DNA from: Steromphala cineraria
Taxonomy: Eukaryota; Mollusca; Gastropoda; Trochida; Trochidae
DNA: 64,000 bases
NCBI GenBank assembly: GCA_916613615.1
Contig: OU744721.1
Location: 70,995,060 to 71,059,059, forward strand
Reading direction: 5' to 3'
Part shown: one piece after another, positions 49,131 through 62,300 of the stretch
How positions within the stretch are numbered: the first letter of the stretch is position 1
Layout of the letters: each line of letters opens with the position of its first letter
Translations under genes and position numbers: made by a program
Notes under the pieces: generated by a model
Databases searched by the model: none
What the model saw: the letters and a program-made list of their open reading frames with translations, nothing else
What the model was told of the DNA's origin: nothing

Positions 49131-51480
49131 TATAAGATTAGTCTTGTAAACAAGACTATTACAATTATGATATTCTGTTTTGCATGTCAAGTGCAAGAAA
49201 AGTAATTTGATTTTAAACAGAATTTTTCAAACAAGGATAAAAATAGTTTTTTTCAAATCAGTAATCTCTTTAAGTTTTAGATTGTCAAATAAAATTTCAT
49301 GTTAATTTATCAATCCCAGTGAAGAAAAAACATTCACCAACAAAAGGAAAGGAATAGTGTATATTATGATTACATGTTCAAATAAGTAAGTAAACTATAC
49401 AGGGGCACTCTTCAGTCTATCATAGATATTCTCAGTGAATCTAGAATCTAGTTATAATGACTTCTCAGCCTAGTACACACTAAAACAATCTATCATTTGT
49501 GTGTAGCAGAAGGAAAACAAATGCTGCATAAAATCCATGAATTTCAAACAATATTGTTTCAAGAATATAATATGCACATGTTTTGCATAAGTTACAAATT
49601 TTATACTATATAGGATTAAAATAAGAATTTGTTGTTTTTTAAAATGAAATAGAAATGTATCCTCTTAATGTACTTTATACTCATATTTGCACATATAATT
49701 TGTGCCATAAGCTCAACAGGCTCCACTTACAAGCTGAATTCCTAAATTAAATTTGTTTTAAATATTTGTTTAATTTAAAAGTTGTTGGGAATTATGTGTA
49801 AGATTTTCACTTTGTACAGCAAAACAAAAGATAAATCATTACTGACTGATCCCATAAGCTAACAGTGATTATCTTTGAGACATTGTTTTGGGCCAGTAAC
49901 ATGATCTATGAATAAAAATTTCATTGTTGGAAGATTAATACAAATAATTGTTACATAATTTAAAATGTTTCTTAACTGATTATAAAGTATTAACCTAATA
50001 GAGTTACTTGTACTAACACATCAGTAATTCCAACAAAATAGGCAATCAATAATATTCTGTGTGGCAATAACAGGTAAGTTTATTCACAGCTTATGAATAT
50101 TAAAGACTATATTTTATCATCAAGTGCAGTTTGTTGATATCTAAATCATGTTTATCTACCACCATATGTGGAAATAAGGAAAGATAATCAATATTACAGA
50201 ATAACACATTAAAATTGAGTATTTAAATATATATGAAATGATGAGTACAGTGGATGGACTATTTTAGTCTTTATATTACAAAAAATGTTATTTGATTATT
50301 TTCAAACTCCTGTGCTGGTGTTGTTTCTTGAGGTAGGATCTTTTAGGGATATGTTATAACCATTTTTAAAATAAAGCTTGTCTGTCAGTCCTTCAACTGG
50401 CTACTTTTTGGTCAGGACTGGTATTTTTCAAATTTTTTCTTTATTTTCTTCAAGGAATTGACCAATTAATTTTAAGATCAGGCAAGGTTTCCAGTCTTTT
50501 TCAACTACACTGATAGAAATTTAATTAAATACTCATAGTAAATGCTAATCAGCAGTTTCTAAAACATAAAACATAAATAAATACACAAATAGACAAATTA
50601 TATATTATCTATGAATTTAATTCCAAATATTGTTATACAATTTCTCTTTATCATATCAATATTTTATTGTCAATTCTGATTTTATACAGCTGAGCTGGAA
50701 TATGCATAGAAATTTTAAGCTAGAAACATTTGTGGCTTTTTAAATGTAGACATTTTAATACATAAACTGACCATTTTTTTAAATCTAAAAATAGATGAAC
50801 ATATTTCACCGAGAATATGTAAAAAAGAAAGTTCAAGAACTACTAAATTTCATTAAAAAGATATAATTTACACTAATACAATGCAAATCGTCATAAAATT
50901 ATATTCTTGAAAACAAGAGCCTATATAAAGTCTAGAAAAGTGACCAGCAAAGTGACGCTTCATCACAAATATCTAGCCTACTATCTACGAATTAAAGGCT
51001 AAGCTACCAGTATGTGTGCTATTAATTCTTTTTTTCCCTTGACAATCATTCACTAACGAAAAACGTACTAATTATCTTCGAATATTATTAAAGTGCGCGG
51101 TACATTTAAGAAGCATTGTACTGAATAGAAATCCTCGCATGTTACAAGTGATTGTTGACATGGAAAGGTGAAGGTCACAGAACCGGCAGTCGCCGCAGTT
51201 TTAGACGGCTTGTTGCATGAGTATGCTTTCGTGAAATTACATTGTCAGGCATGTCCCTTTAACTACAGTTTTCAAAACTATTGTTGGTGACCCTCACATA
51301 TCTCAATATCATATGAATGACTTATTTGCAACAACAAGAGTTTGGTTGAATGAGGGGTGAATCCATCCGTCAGTGAATGAAAAGATCGAAGTTCTGACGA
51401 ATTTTTACTCGACAAAATGTTCGGAAACACAGATAAACTATGTTTTTTTTAGTCCAAGCGGGAGCTTGCCGCCATGTTTT
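49131..51480. other. AT-rich interior of the DNA transposon, no gene
   Basis: No open frame above background, no repeat boundaries and no RNA gene. It may be captured host DNA or degenerated transposon sequence. Confidence 0.5.
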
Positions 51481-51699
51481 TTATAATTTATGACGTCCTA
51501 AATGAATTAGGACAGGTCAATCGGGGTCCTAAATGTTTGGCTGTTTACGACGCAGTGTAAATTTATGGGCTCTTTGTGAAACGGGTAAAAATTTAAGAGG
51601 TGGGCTACGACCTGCTTTACGAGGTCGTAGCGGTAAGAGGTCTTTGTGAAACGGGCTACTGGACTCTTAGTCCTCTGTCATTTTGTTTTGCATCTGCTG

Positions 51700-51862
51700 C
51701 AGACAAGATCTTGATCTTGTGAACACACTCTGATAATGTAATGCTAATTTGGTGAGTCCTAATTAATGCCATGCAGAACTTTTCATCCTGTGGAACCAAA
51801 CACCCTCCTACGTATATCGGTTCCATCAACTGTCGTGACTCTTTAGACCTAACAACTACAAT
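51700..51862 (-). pseudogene. Family F3 segment in unit 2
   Basis: The frame VTTVDGTDIRRRVFGS is followed by a 5-bp deletion relative to unit 3 (CACAGGATG against CACAGATAAGGATG), which breaks the frame. The acceptor-like TTGTTAG is retained, but an in-frame TAA follows it. It appears dead. Confidence 0.3.
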
Positions 51863-53330
51863 GTATCATTGATCCTTCAATTTACCGAGTTTTTTTGCAG
51901 TCTGAATACATAAATGAACATTTCACTGGCAATTCTACTTAATGCTTACTTTGAAATAATCTGATTAGGTGTAGGTTAAATTCTCCAGCGTATTTACATG
52001 AACTGACCATCGCTTACATATTCTTCACAACTTTAACATGCCAATGGTCAACACGATTTAAGACCGAAATAAGTTACAGCAAACCAAAATAAGGTCCTAT
52101 AAAAAATATATATCTTTAGAATAAAGGTAACCAAATACTACAAGAGAGGCACATGATCATAACCGTTAATCAACCCAGATGATCTTGAATACATTCATTA
52201 ATAAATACTTTTGTACTTTGAATACTTGTTGGTATTTCAAAGAATTTTTAATTGTTTGTACCTTAGATCAGTACGTGAACAGGGTGTAATAATAACTATT
52301 TATGATAGAACGCAAGTAAAATATGTTATGATGTTTTGACCGGTGAGATATTGAACCAGTTGATCAAGACTGATTTGAAGTTTTTATTTTATTGACAGTA
52401 TTATATTTAACTGTAGGTGACCTGAAAATGGTTGCTTTCATTGGTGTTTACAGTTGAGTCAGAACAGTTCTTTGTCTTTACCTTTATCCACAAGCAGCAA
52501 TCACAATTTTCGTTTAAATCACAAAAATTACTGTCAATTACACAGACTGTTTCCTTATACCAACACTTGCTTGCTGAATGATGCTAAGTCATTAAACGTT
52601 GGTGTGATTTTGACATTATGTACAAAATGTAAAATATTCTGTTCAAAACATTAACCAGATAGGAGACAATAGCTCATTGTTGATGCTGATAAGCCAATCT
52701 GGTTTGATAAGCCTATGCAACAAACGAGATCCATACCACAAAGTTTTACTCTGCTATGTTTTCAGATTATTTCCATAGATTTTGACCACAAAGTTTCGAC
52801 TTTTATCACAGTTATACAGCAGTAACACAGAACGCACTATCTCACACGCTCTAATAATGCTGGTGAAAGTTCCTTAGTTAAAATTTCTTGTCCCTTGAGA
52901 TTCATATTTATTTGTCCCAGACAGTCCTAAAGTCAACATTCAGTTGTGATGCCAATAGCTGCTTTCTTTGATAACTGTGTTGACTTTATATCTGTCCCGG
53001 CTTTTCTCTTTGGTCAGATTCTGTCTCCTGTTAAAATTTCATTGTACTCATATCTTGGAACACAAACTCCATTCGTGGATATCCTGCAATCTATAACATA
53101 TTAGAACATTTAAAATATTTCAAAACGTAAAACAGTCAACATGAATATCAGATTAAACATAAAATGTTTATGTTACCTATTTATTCTAGTTAATTAAAGA
53201 GGACCTTTTCTGGTGCCACAGTCACAAACACAATGGAGACATTTCCAATCTGAAAATAATGCTTACATTTATATGCAGGTGTAATACAAGCAAAGAGGTT
53301 CCTTTTCTATTCCGGAGATTGAATATCTTC
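51863..53330. repeat. Unit 2 counterpart of 37.4-38.9 kb, non-coding
   Basis: Aligns with unit 1 through blocks such as GGTTGCTTTCATTGGTGTTT with many indels. No exon is supported. Confidence 0.6.
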
Positions 53331-53473
53331 TGATGTATGGCGTGGACAAATCACGAAAGAAAGAATATAACTATCAGTTCCAGAGATTCGTATCATCAAT
53401 GGCACACATTGACAAACATCGTTATCAAGAACCATTCAGCACTTTCCTTTAATGACACTGAAAGCATTATACA

Positions 53474-53713
53474 TTGGCTGACGAGATTGACTGTCTGGAA
53501 GACAAAATTACAAATCTTTTGGGACATGACATGTTCTCTAATTTCATGCTTGTCTGGGGCTGGTCTGAGATAACTCCTGATTCACGAATGTATCAAGTCT
53601 GGGAACACAAATCTTGTGTTTCGTGTTTTTCTTGTGTTTGGGATCTTAACGTACTGAGAATTACTTTGTATAGAATACCTAATGTTAAAGAAAAGCTGGT
53701 AACACGGACTTGA
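53474..53713 (+). pseudogene. Family F1 segment in unit 2
   Basis: It has the same LLGHDMFSNFMLVWGWSEIT frame as unit 1 and is open for 79 codons. Differences from unit 1 include both synonymous and replacement changes, so selection cannot be judged by eye. Confidence 0.3.
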
Positions 53714-54118
53714 TCTGACAAAGTGAGAAATCAGATTGTTGCCTTAATACATGTTCGTAGCCTATTTAACCTTTTAAAAAAGTTATCATTCACCATAGTC
53801 CTGTTGCTTTCAGTACGTCAGTTATAGAAGTTATGAATATAAATTATTGGTGTCCTACTTTGTGAAGAAAATGAATTTACGTCCGTTGATATATATCAAC
53901 TTCTAACATATGGCCAGAACAAAACTTTTATTTGGAAACATTAAACACAGAGTTATGAAGTCTTTGAATGCAATTCAGAAATGAAATTTGGACTCGGATT
54001 GAGCAGTAAACTGTTTCAGTTTCATCTGTGTCTAGTGGCTGTATTTTCCTACTTTATGTTCACTGCAGTCAAGTAAAGGCAGACATAAATTTGACTTCCC
54101 TTTGTATTATGTTCTCAC

Positions 54119-55540
54119 TTGCAAAGAGGACCGTGTCTTTAACCTAATTTAGATAGCTTAACCGGAAAGGTTATTGTTACACGAAATGTGATTAGAAAGT
54201 AAATCATTACCTGACAAGAAACGTCTTCGTGTCAGTACAAAGTGCTTTCCTGTACAATGGTGCTTTGAGAATTTATACCTTTTTCTTATTGATTAACGAT
54301 TACGCAAAGAAATACATACAGTGCTGCAAACACTTCCAATTGACTACATTACCTTTTCCTTACATCATTTATAAATCACAAACTTAAAACGCTATTCCCA
54401 ACTCCAGTGCATTCAATTGTTGCGTTGAAGATTGGTTGTTCATTTCTTAAGAATTACCGTATATGCTTTGAACATTTTTAGTCTTGTATCATTGTCAATC
54501 TGTAAAAGAGTAGGGGTAAAGAAGTACTAATAATTTAATGCCCTTGTTCCTATTCCTGAAATACATTGCAATCACGATGAATAAGCACGCTTCAAGACTT
54601 AGTTAATTGAATTACATTTTCATTGGGATATACTAAATAATCATCAAACTATATACAAGTATGCACAATGATTCAAAATCACAGTTCCTTCATCTATTTC
54701 AAACATGTTAACATTTTCCACACTCATCATTGTCAGACCATGTTGTGTCTGAATTATCATGATTTGTACTTAAGTGCTGGGAGATTATGATTATATGTAT
54801 AAGTAATTTGTTATAAATTGATTTTAGGAATTCATATTGGAATGAATAAAAAATGCAAATTCAAATTCCATGAGCATTGTTGAAAATTTCTTAAGGCAAT
54901 GATAGTAACGGATTATGAGTTTCAAATTTAGGAGATAGCTTCCCAATAGGATATAATACGTATATAAAAAATCTGAGGTATTGTGGCAATGGAAGTGTAG
55001 CCTGCAGAAGTCACAATTAACCAGGAAACGTATAACACTGACAAACTGTGTTTAAGAAATCGACATCAATGGTAATAATTTCTGAATCTACATCTGGTCT
55101 TCATCAGTTTGTCTGCTTATTGAATGTTAAGTTAACAAATGTCTGGGACAAACGATTTTTAAAATCACGCAATGAACGACTTCTGTCCACTACTCAATTA
55201 ATGAATTGCATTCATATTTCTAAAAGCAAATACCTTCGGTTCCGTATCCAATTTCTCATTAAGTGTTTCCTGTATTTATAATATTTTAAAAGTGGAACTA
55301 TTTATAGGTTTTCATTAGACATATTTATATATAACATAATTTTATAGACAGTTCATACACACAAGTATTTTTGTTTGAGAATATTTGTTTTTAGAACAAT
55401 TAAATAAACATAAGTGTATTTTTAATGAAAAATGAATTACATTTTGTTCAAAAGTATTCTTTATTTTACCTTTACATAATCACTTATGCAGGATGTCACA
55501 TGTGAAACGGTAAATGTATAAATGTCATCCACAAATGCCA
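54119..55540. repeat. Unit 2 copy of the near-identical block
   Basis: Counterpart of 39,960-41,382 at about 98% identity in the parts compared. No gene is recognised in it. Confidence 0.75.
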
Positions 55541-55976
55541 GTCTTTATGCAGTAATAACTTCTAGGTATTTAGCTATGAAATACGTTTCAGTGGAGAGCA
55601 CAAACTATGTAAGAATATGCTGTTTATAATAAAAATGTAATCCTTCTTACTTAATTAATTTGTACTGTATAATGTTTCAGTGTTATAGTTATGGTGTTGT
55701 ATAAAATGTCATCAACCTGTCATTAAGAAGGAGTTATGATGAAATAAGTTAAATACCTCAGTCGACATTCTATGTTAGCTTTACTTGGATGTTGTCAGGA
55801 TATCACAAAAACGCGAAAGCATAAAGAATAATCTCGTAATAAGTGACAATATAACGTTGAATGTGTTATCGTTTTCGAGCCCATGTCAATTAAATGTCAG
55901 GTTTTTTGCTTTTTGAAATACATATGGTAATTTTTCAGTTTTCAATCAACAACCATAAGAGCTCTAGTATAGCAAT

Positions 55977-56391
55977 ATCTACGTGTCATAGGACTAGTTT
56001 CCAAACTAATTAATTAGTGCCTCCTAAAATCGATGTAAGATGCTGTTACGAATTATCTGTAGCCTCAATAGGATTTGAGTCATAAACAATTACTTAACTT
56101 TTTTTATTTTTTTTATTTTCCATATTTTTTTATCCAGGCATTTACATCGTTCAAAAGAAACATATAACATATAGTTTCACATATATACATTCATAGTTAA
56201 TATGTACAAATTCAGAAGGTGGCCGATTGATTTTCCAAGTAGTAAATGTTAGTTGACCAATATTTAAAAAACATTATCTACGTGTCATTGGACTAGTTTG
56301 CATACTAGTTAATTTGTACCTACTAAAATCGAGGTAAGATGTAATTGTCTGTAGCCTCAAAAGGATTTAAATCATAAACGAATACTTTACT
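55977..56391 (-). mobile_element. 5'-truncated LINE 3' end between long direct repeats (unit 2)
   Basis: Paralogous to 46,166-46,584: left repeat 55,977-56,099 (123 bp), fragment with the T-run and the same GGCATTTACATC junction, right repeat 56,276-56,391 (116 bp, with a small deletion). Confidence 0.75.
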
Positions 56392-57474
56392 GTTGTAATC
56401 GAAATTATGTAGTGCGACTAATATCATCCGTTACATCTTTTGCTATGTTATGTCTAAATATCCTCTTGCATTAGTTATGTTGAAGGCAAGGCCCTATGAT
56501 TGACTTCAATAGATTGACTTATTGCGTATTGGAAAATGTCTAATGAGATGGAAATGAAAATGTAACAGAAGAAAATATAATTTCACGAGGCATCAATATT
56601 TCAAATTAATCTAAAATCGTATGATTTCAGTAGGCATTAAGATAGCTGATTACTAATATCGGTCATGTCTGATTCTTTTTCATAGTGTATTGACAAATAG
56701 AAATCCAGAAATCATTAAGCAAGAAATTGCTGTGCCATGAATCATGGGCAAAAAATCAATTCTTGATTACTTGATGTTGTCAACCATTCTGTATACTAAA
56801 TGTTTTTTAATATTGATATAAACCAGAAAATATGTACAAATGTTTAAGACATTACTTAACTTAAATAATTTCTTCTTAATTGTGTTATGTTCTAAAACAG
56901 ATGAAGAAGACTAAGTTGCTTGTGTAAGTGAGAGACAGAGAATCAAACAAAAAATACCTATTCTACACCAGTCAATGGTAAAATAGTTGACTACTTTTGT
57001 TATTATAACACAAGTTTTTCTGTGCTAATATCACTTATATCCTCAGGATCCTTAGGAGTTAGAAGTTATTAGAAAAATGTTCGGCGAGGTTAACAGAGTT
57101 TTGAAGAGGCTGTGATTAACCGGTCAGATGCTGAGCAATCTTTAAAAAAAATAATCTAACTTTAAAGCTAGTCTTATGTTTAGAGTGACTTTAGCAGATA
57201 AGCTGACATCGGTATTTACATCATACAATTTCTGCCATCGAGATTTCAGAACAACGGTTGCGCATGAGTGAGTGACGGACGCACGTTGTTGGAGCTCTCC
57301 GAAAATCCACGGGTATCATAGCCATCCATGAAGAAATGAATTGCTAAAAGGGCCTTATACCATCTTAAATGAAAACCTAAATGGGTAAGAAGATATAAGA
57401 ACTATATTTGTGAAATTTGAAAAGAAGTTTGAAAAACATTTCATAGACAACAGCTGACTACCCATATCGCCATT

Positions 57475-58248
57475 ATGACTTCCAAGTCTAACGTCGCTAC
57501 ACGTTCGGCTACCACCAACACAAATTTGGAAGAATTAATTCTAAATGTTGAGAGCAGAATCACTGCAAAATTTGAACTTTTATTAAAGCAAACACAGTCG
57601 GAAATTAAAACTTCTATCTCGAGTGTAAAAGCGGAAATAGTGACGGTATCCGCTAAAGTCAATGAGATAGACAACCTTGTCTCCCAACAGCAAGACGACG
57701 TAAATGACTTACGAAATGAAGTTGCGCAACTCAAGCAAAATATGTCGGAACAGGCTAAACATTTTGAAAATACTTTACTATTAAAGGAAGTCCATGACCG
57801 ACGCCCAAATTTGTTGTTTTATGGCATCCCAGAACAACCGGCGGAGAACACGGAACGACGTCTCAGACAATTTCTTGTCGACGACTTGCGCTTCCCACAA
57901 GGTAGAGCAGACGACATTTTCTTTAAAACTGTACATCGACTACCCCGGAAGCCGTTTCTAAACGACCCTACCCCGGACGCACCAAACCCCATTATTGCGT
58001 CATTTGTGTACATGCCGGATCGTGAATGTGTGCTATCAAATGCCAAGTTTCTGAGGGATGTTAAGGGGAAAAGCGTCAGGACGGATTTACCTTTCAAGCT
58101 AAAGAAACAGCGGGCCATCCTAAACAGGAAAGCCTTTGACCTCAGAAAAGAAGGTGTGTATGCACGTGTAAGAGTGGCTGGCGTAGACGTCATCTTGGAA
58201 ACCAAAGATGCGAAAGAGCCAAAAGCGGCTTGGAAACCTTATACATAA
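57475..58248 (+). CDS. LINE ORF1 protein (L1 ORF1p/Transposase_22-like), intact
   Basis: 257 codons with no lesion. Residues 1-30 are Ser/Thr-rich. Residues about 40-110 form a coiled coil (VNEIDNLVSQQQDDVNDLRN). Residues about 112-180 are the RRM-like core (DRRPNLLFYGI, FFKTVHRLPRKPF, PTPDAPNPIIASF). Residues about 185-257 form the basic C-terminal domain (RTDLPFKLKKQRAIL, YARVRVAGVDVI). In the L1 group this protein trimerises and coats the LINE RNA as a chaperone. Its start is the first ATG after the stop-rich 5'UTR, and it corresponds to the element A start region. Confidence 0.92.
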   Translation: MTSKSNVATRSATTNTNLEELILNVESRITAKFELLLKQTQSEIKTSISSVKAEIVTVSAKVNEIDNLVSQQQDDVNDLRNEVAQLKQNMSEQAKHFENTLLLKEVHDRRPNLLFYGIPEQPAENTERRLRQFLVDDLRFPQGRADDIFFKTVHRLPRKPFLNDPTPDAPNPIIASFVYMPDRECVLSNAKFLRDVKGKSVRTDLPFKLKKQRAILNRKAFDLRKEGVYARVRVAGVDVILETKDAKEPKAAWKPYT

Positions 58249-59374
58249 ACTTTGTTCAGGTGAATAAAAGAACTGTAAATATGTTTGTTGATAACAATAA
58301 CACTTTCGAAAACAATAAGTGAATTAAGATCATTCATCAACAATAACAGTGTCAGAACACTCTGAACAATGAACTATAATCGTGAACAATCTGAACTCTC
58401 AACTTGGACAGTGCATTGTTGTTTGTTTATATTTATATTCATGCTATACCTGTTAGGACAACTTCTTGATACATTATAAAACTATTACTTCCATTGAGTG
58501 GCTAAGTCATTTATAATGGTAATATTATAAGATAAGTCAAATTTCTACGTTGACATGTTCCATTAACAATGTAACAAATATAATATGAAGTTAGGGCTGA
58601 ATACTATTACTACTATTTGTAATATGTAACTCGGAGAGCTCAGATCGAATCAATTTGTCGAAATATATATTTGCACACATATATTTTATGAAGTATCAAA
58701 ATTTACTTACCAAAGCTTGAGTAGAAATATCCATTTAATGAAGCTTGTATATGTATGGTATCCATTATAGAAAATCTAACCCAGTATGTTCCACGTCAAA
58801 GCAACACGACAGAAGACTACTGTCTACACGTGTAACCCGTGCATCACCGACCAGCCTTACCAAATCGTATCAAACAGCTGTGTTTGAGCGATTTATTGTT
58901 TTGTTTTGGTACATAGCTAAACTTCATTGTTTTTTGGTTTTTTTTGGATTTGTGCATGTGTGTCTTTGTGACCCATTTTGACCTATTTTAACAGATGTTC
59001 ATAATAATAGGTCATTTATGATTATTGTAGTACCGAGGTTGCCTTAAGGATACTTTAAGCGTACAATTTAGGTTTCCCTTATTAACTTATTTTACCCGTG
59101 GATCGGATCTCCATTACTTTAGCTTTGTAGAATATCCAAATGGATTTTCCTTTTCTGTTTATTTGTTTTTATTGCGCCTCCGTTATGACAAGCTCTCTAT
59201 TGATAGTGTTCCTTTTTATGTTGTTATTCAATTTTCCTCCCATAATTTACATTCCACTATGTTTATGAAACTGGAAGTCACAAAACTGCACATTGTTCAA
59301 ATATTGAAATTGATACACTCATGCATTTCATCGGATAGGGACTTTTGGATCAGTTTAATCTTTTACATTAACCC
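58249..59374 (+). other. ORF1-ORF2 spacer of element B, 1.13 kb
   Basis: No supported gene; short open frames (78 and 71 codons) have no counterpart in element A. The spacer is unusually long for an L1-like element and is matched in length, but not in readily alignable sequence, by the 1.2-kb spacer of element A. Confidence 0.6.
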
Positions 59375-62300
59375 ATGACAGATCTCTCTGTAATTTCAAT
59401 GAACTGTAGGGGTATTTGTGATACGAAAAAGCGTAGACAGGTTTTTCACTTCTTAAAAAAGAAAAAGGCTTCCATTTATTGTCTTCAAGATGTTCATTTC
59501 ACAAAAGATAAAGAACAACTTATTAAACAGCAATGGGGATATTCCGAGTGCTACTTCAGTTCATTTAAATCTAATGCAAGAGGTACGGCTATTTTTTTCA
59601 ATAATAATTTTGAATTTAAAGTTTAAAAGGAATTCTCTGATGAAAATGGTAATTTTAATGCTCTTGACATAGATATAGATAATTGTATCTATTTCCTTTT
59701 AAATATCTATGGGCCCAATGACGACACCCCGGAATTTTATGATAAACTCTCTGAAATAATAGAAGAATCTGAAGGAGAATATTTAATACTTTGTGGTGAT
59801 TGGAATCTGGTGTTAGACCCACTGATTGATCAATTTAATTACAAACATGTCAATAACCCTAATGCTAGAAATAGAGTATTGGAAATGCAGAATGTATATG
59901 ATCTGAAAGATGTATGGCGTGAGTTTCATTTAGATGACAGAAGATATACCTGGCGTCAACCGACACCATTAAAACAATCGCGACTTGATTTCTTTCTAAT
60001 CTCCCACAACCTGCTCTCCTCTGTAACATCTACCTCCATTAATCCCGGTTTTAAAACTGACCATTCATTTATTGAACTATCAATTAAAGTTAATGAAGTA
60101 AAAAGAGGCAAAGGGTTTTGGAAATTTAACAATTCGTTATTATACGACAAAGATTATGTTAATTTGGTAAAACAAACTTTAACAGAAACTTTGAACCAAT
60201 ATCGGATAAGGGAAAATGAAGATGTCTTCTCTATATCTGACCAGCTTCTTTGGGAAACTATACTATTGATGATAAGGGGAAAGTCTATACTATTTGCGAG
60301 TACAAAAAAGAAGAAAATGGAAAATACTGAAACTGAACTGAATACGACATTAAATAGATTAACTGTAGAATTAGACGAATCAAATATTATTACTGAAAAG
60401 GAAGGTATTTTGAAGGATATAAAATCTATAAATAGTGAATTAGAAGAAATTAGTACTATACGAGCTAAGGGGAGTTTTATTCGGTCAAATGCTAAATGGG
60501 TTGAAAACGGTGAGAAACCAACAAAATTCTTTTTGAAACTAGAATCGCGGAATTTTTTAAATAAAGCAATCACGGAGTTGGAGGATAAAGATGGAAACAC
60601 AATTTCAACAACCTGTGATATTTTGGAAGAAACTGTGAAATTTTATAAATCATTATACACTAGCCAAGTGTGTTGTAATGTAGATCTGGATGAAATTATC
60701 CCAGAACATTCTTGTAATAAACTTGACGATAGTACATCAGCTGATCTTGAGGGAGAATTAACTTACAATGAAGTACTTTCTGCTCTAAAGCGTATGAAAA
60801 ATGAAAAAAGTCCAGGCCCTGATGGTTTTACAGCCGAATTCATTAAGTTTTTTTGGCGAGATTTGAATAAATATTTACTAAACTCTCTTAATTATGCCTA
60901 CAAAAATGGTTCACTATCAGTTACTCAAACACAGTGCGTTATAACATGTATTCCAAAGGAAAATAAGCCAAAAAGATACTTAAAAAATTGGAGACCAATA
61001 TCTCTACTAAATGTTACTTATAAACTAGCCTCCGCCGCAATCGCAGGTCGTCTAAAATCAGTTCTCGTAAACATAATAAGCGAAGAACAAAAAGGATTCC
61101 TTCCTGGAAGGTATATAGCTGAAGTCACCAGACAAATCTATGATTTAATGGAACACACAGAGAAGTATCAGATTCCGGGTGTGTTGATGTCGGTAGACTT
61201 TGAAAAAGCTTTTGATTCTGTTGACTGGAAATTTATACAAAATGTCCTGAATTTTTTTAATTTCGGACCTTCGTTTCGCAAATGGGTGACTGTTCTATAT
61301 CACAATTCTGAATCATGTGTTTAAATTAATGGATTTCCGTCCTCATTCTTTAGGCTCGGTAGAGGATGTCGACAGGGAGATCCCATCTCACCTTATTTGT
61401 TTATCCTTTGTACAGAAATATTGACAAAATTATTAAAAAATAACGAGCAGATCAAAGGTATCAAAATAGGAAATATTGAACATCTTTTAGCTCAATTTGC
61501 TGACGATATGTCCCTGATGTTAGATGGATCTGAAAAATGCCTCTATGCAGTTCTTGCTACGCTTACCCTTTTTGAGCGCTTTTCTGGACTTAAGGTAAAT
61601 GTGGAAAAAACTAAATTAATTTGGATCGGCTCAAAGAAACGTAGTAGGATTAAGCTTTGTAAGGATTGGAATCTCCAATGGGTACATTCTTTTAAGTTAT
61701 TAGGAATAATGTTTCATATTGATCTTGAAAATATGATTGAAATCAATTATTTGGATAAGTTCAAGATTATTGAAAACCAAATGAAAATTTGGAAATGCCG
61801 AATGTTGACCCCTTTAGGTCGAAATATAGTCCTTAAGTCATTGCTGCTACCAAAAATAACGCATATTTGCGCATCTCTCCCACCGCCGTCTGATCATATT
61901 ATAAAAGCCTTCCAATCGAAATGTTTTGATTTTATATGGAAAGGAAAACCGGACAAAGTAAAAAGAGAAATTATTGTAGGCAGTATACCTAATGGAGGTA
62001 TTAAAGTCCCACAAATATCTTATTACATAGCTGCTCAGAAGATAGCATGGTTGAAACGCTATTATAACACTTACAGTGAAAACACATTTTTTCTCTTTCA
62101 CAATAATATCATACCCGCAAATATTTTAGAGATGGATTCAAAGTATATTCAGGATTTTATTGTTCCAAATGTTACCAACAAGTTCTGGAAAGATACATTA
62201 CAAGCATGGAGTCTATATTTATTAAAATGTAAATCCTTGAAAAGGGACATATATTCTGAATTTATTTGGTACAACGATAACATTAAGATAAACAATCAAT

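Larger units (their letters stand above)
47753..51658. mobile_element. Non-autonomous DNA transposon, 3.9 kb, CTG target duplication
   Basis: The ends are TTCCCCGTTTCACAAAGGCC and, reverse complemented, TAGCCCGTTTCACAAAGACC. The flanks carry CTG on both sides. The empty site is seen in unit 3 (TAATAAGCTGGACTC at about 63,570), and unit 1 also lacks the element. Sub-terminal DNA on both sides carries many TACGACC/GGTCGTA words, probable transposase-binding repeats. No transposase frame is present. A 3-bp target duplication would suit a PIF/Harbinger-type element, but the assignment is uncertain. Confidence 0.75.

Noticed and set aside
57441..58205. Minus-strand genes over ORF1 of element B
   Set aside because: Antisense shadows of an intact ORF1.
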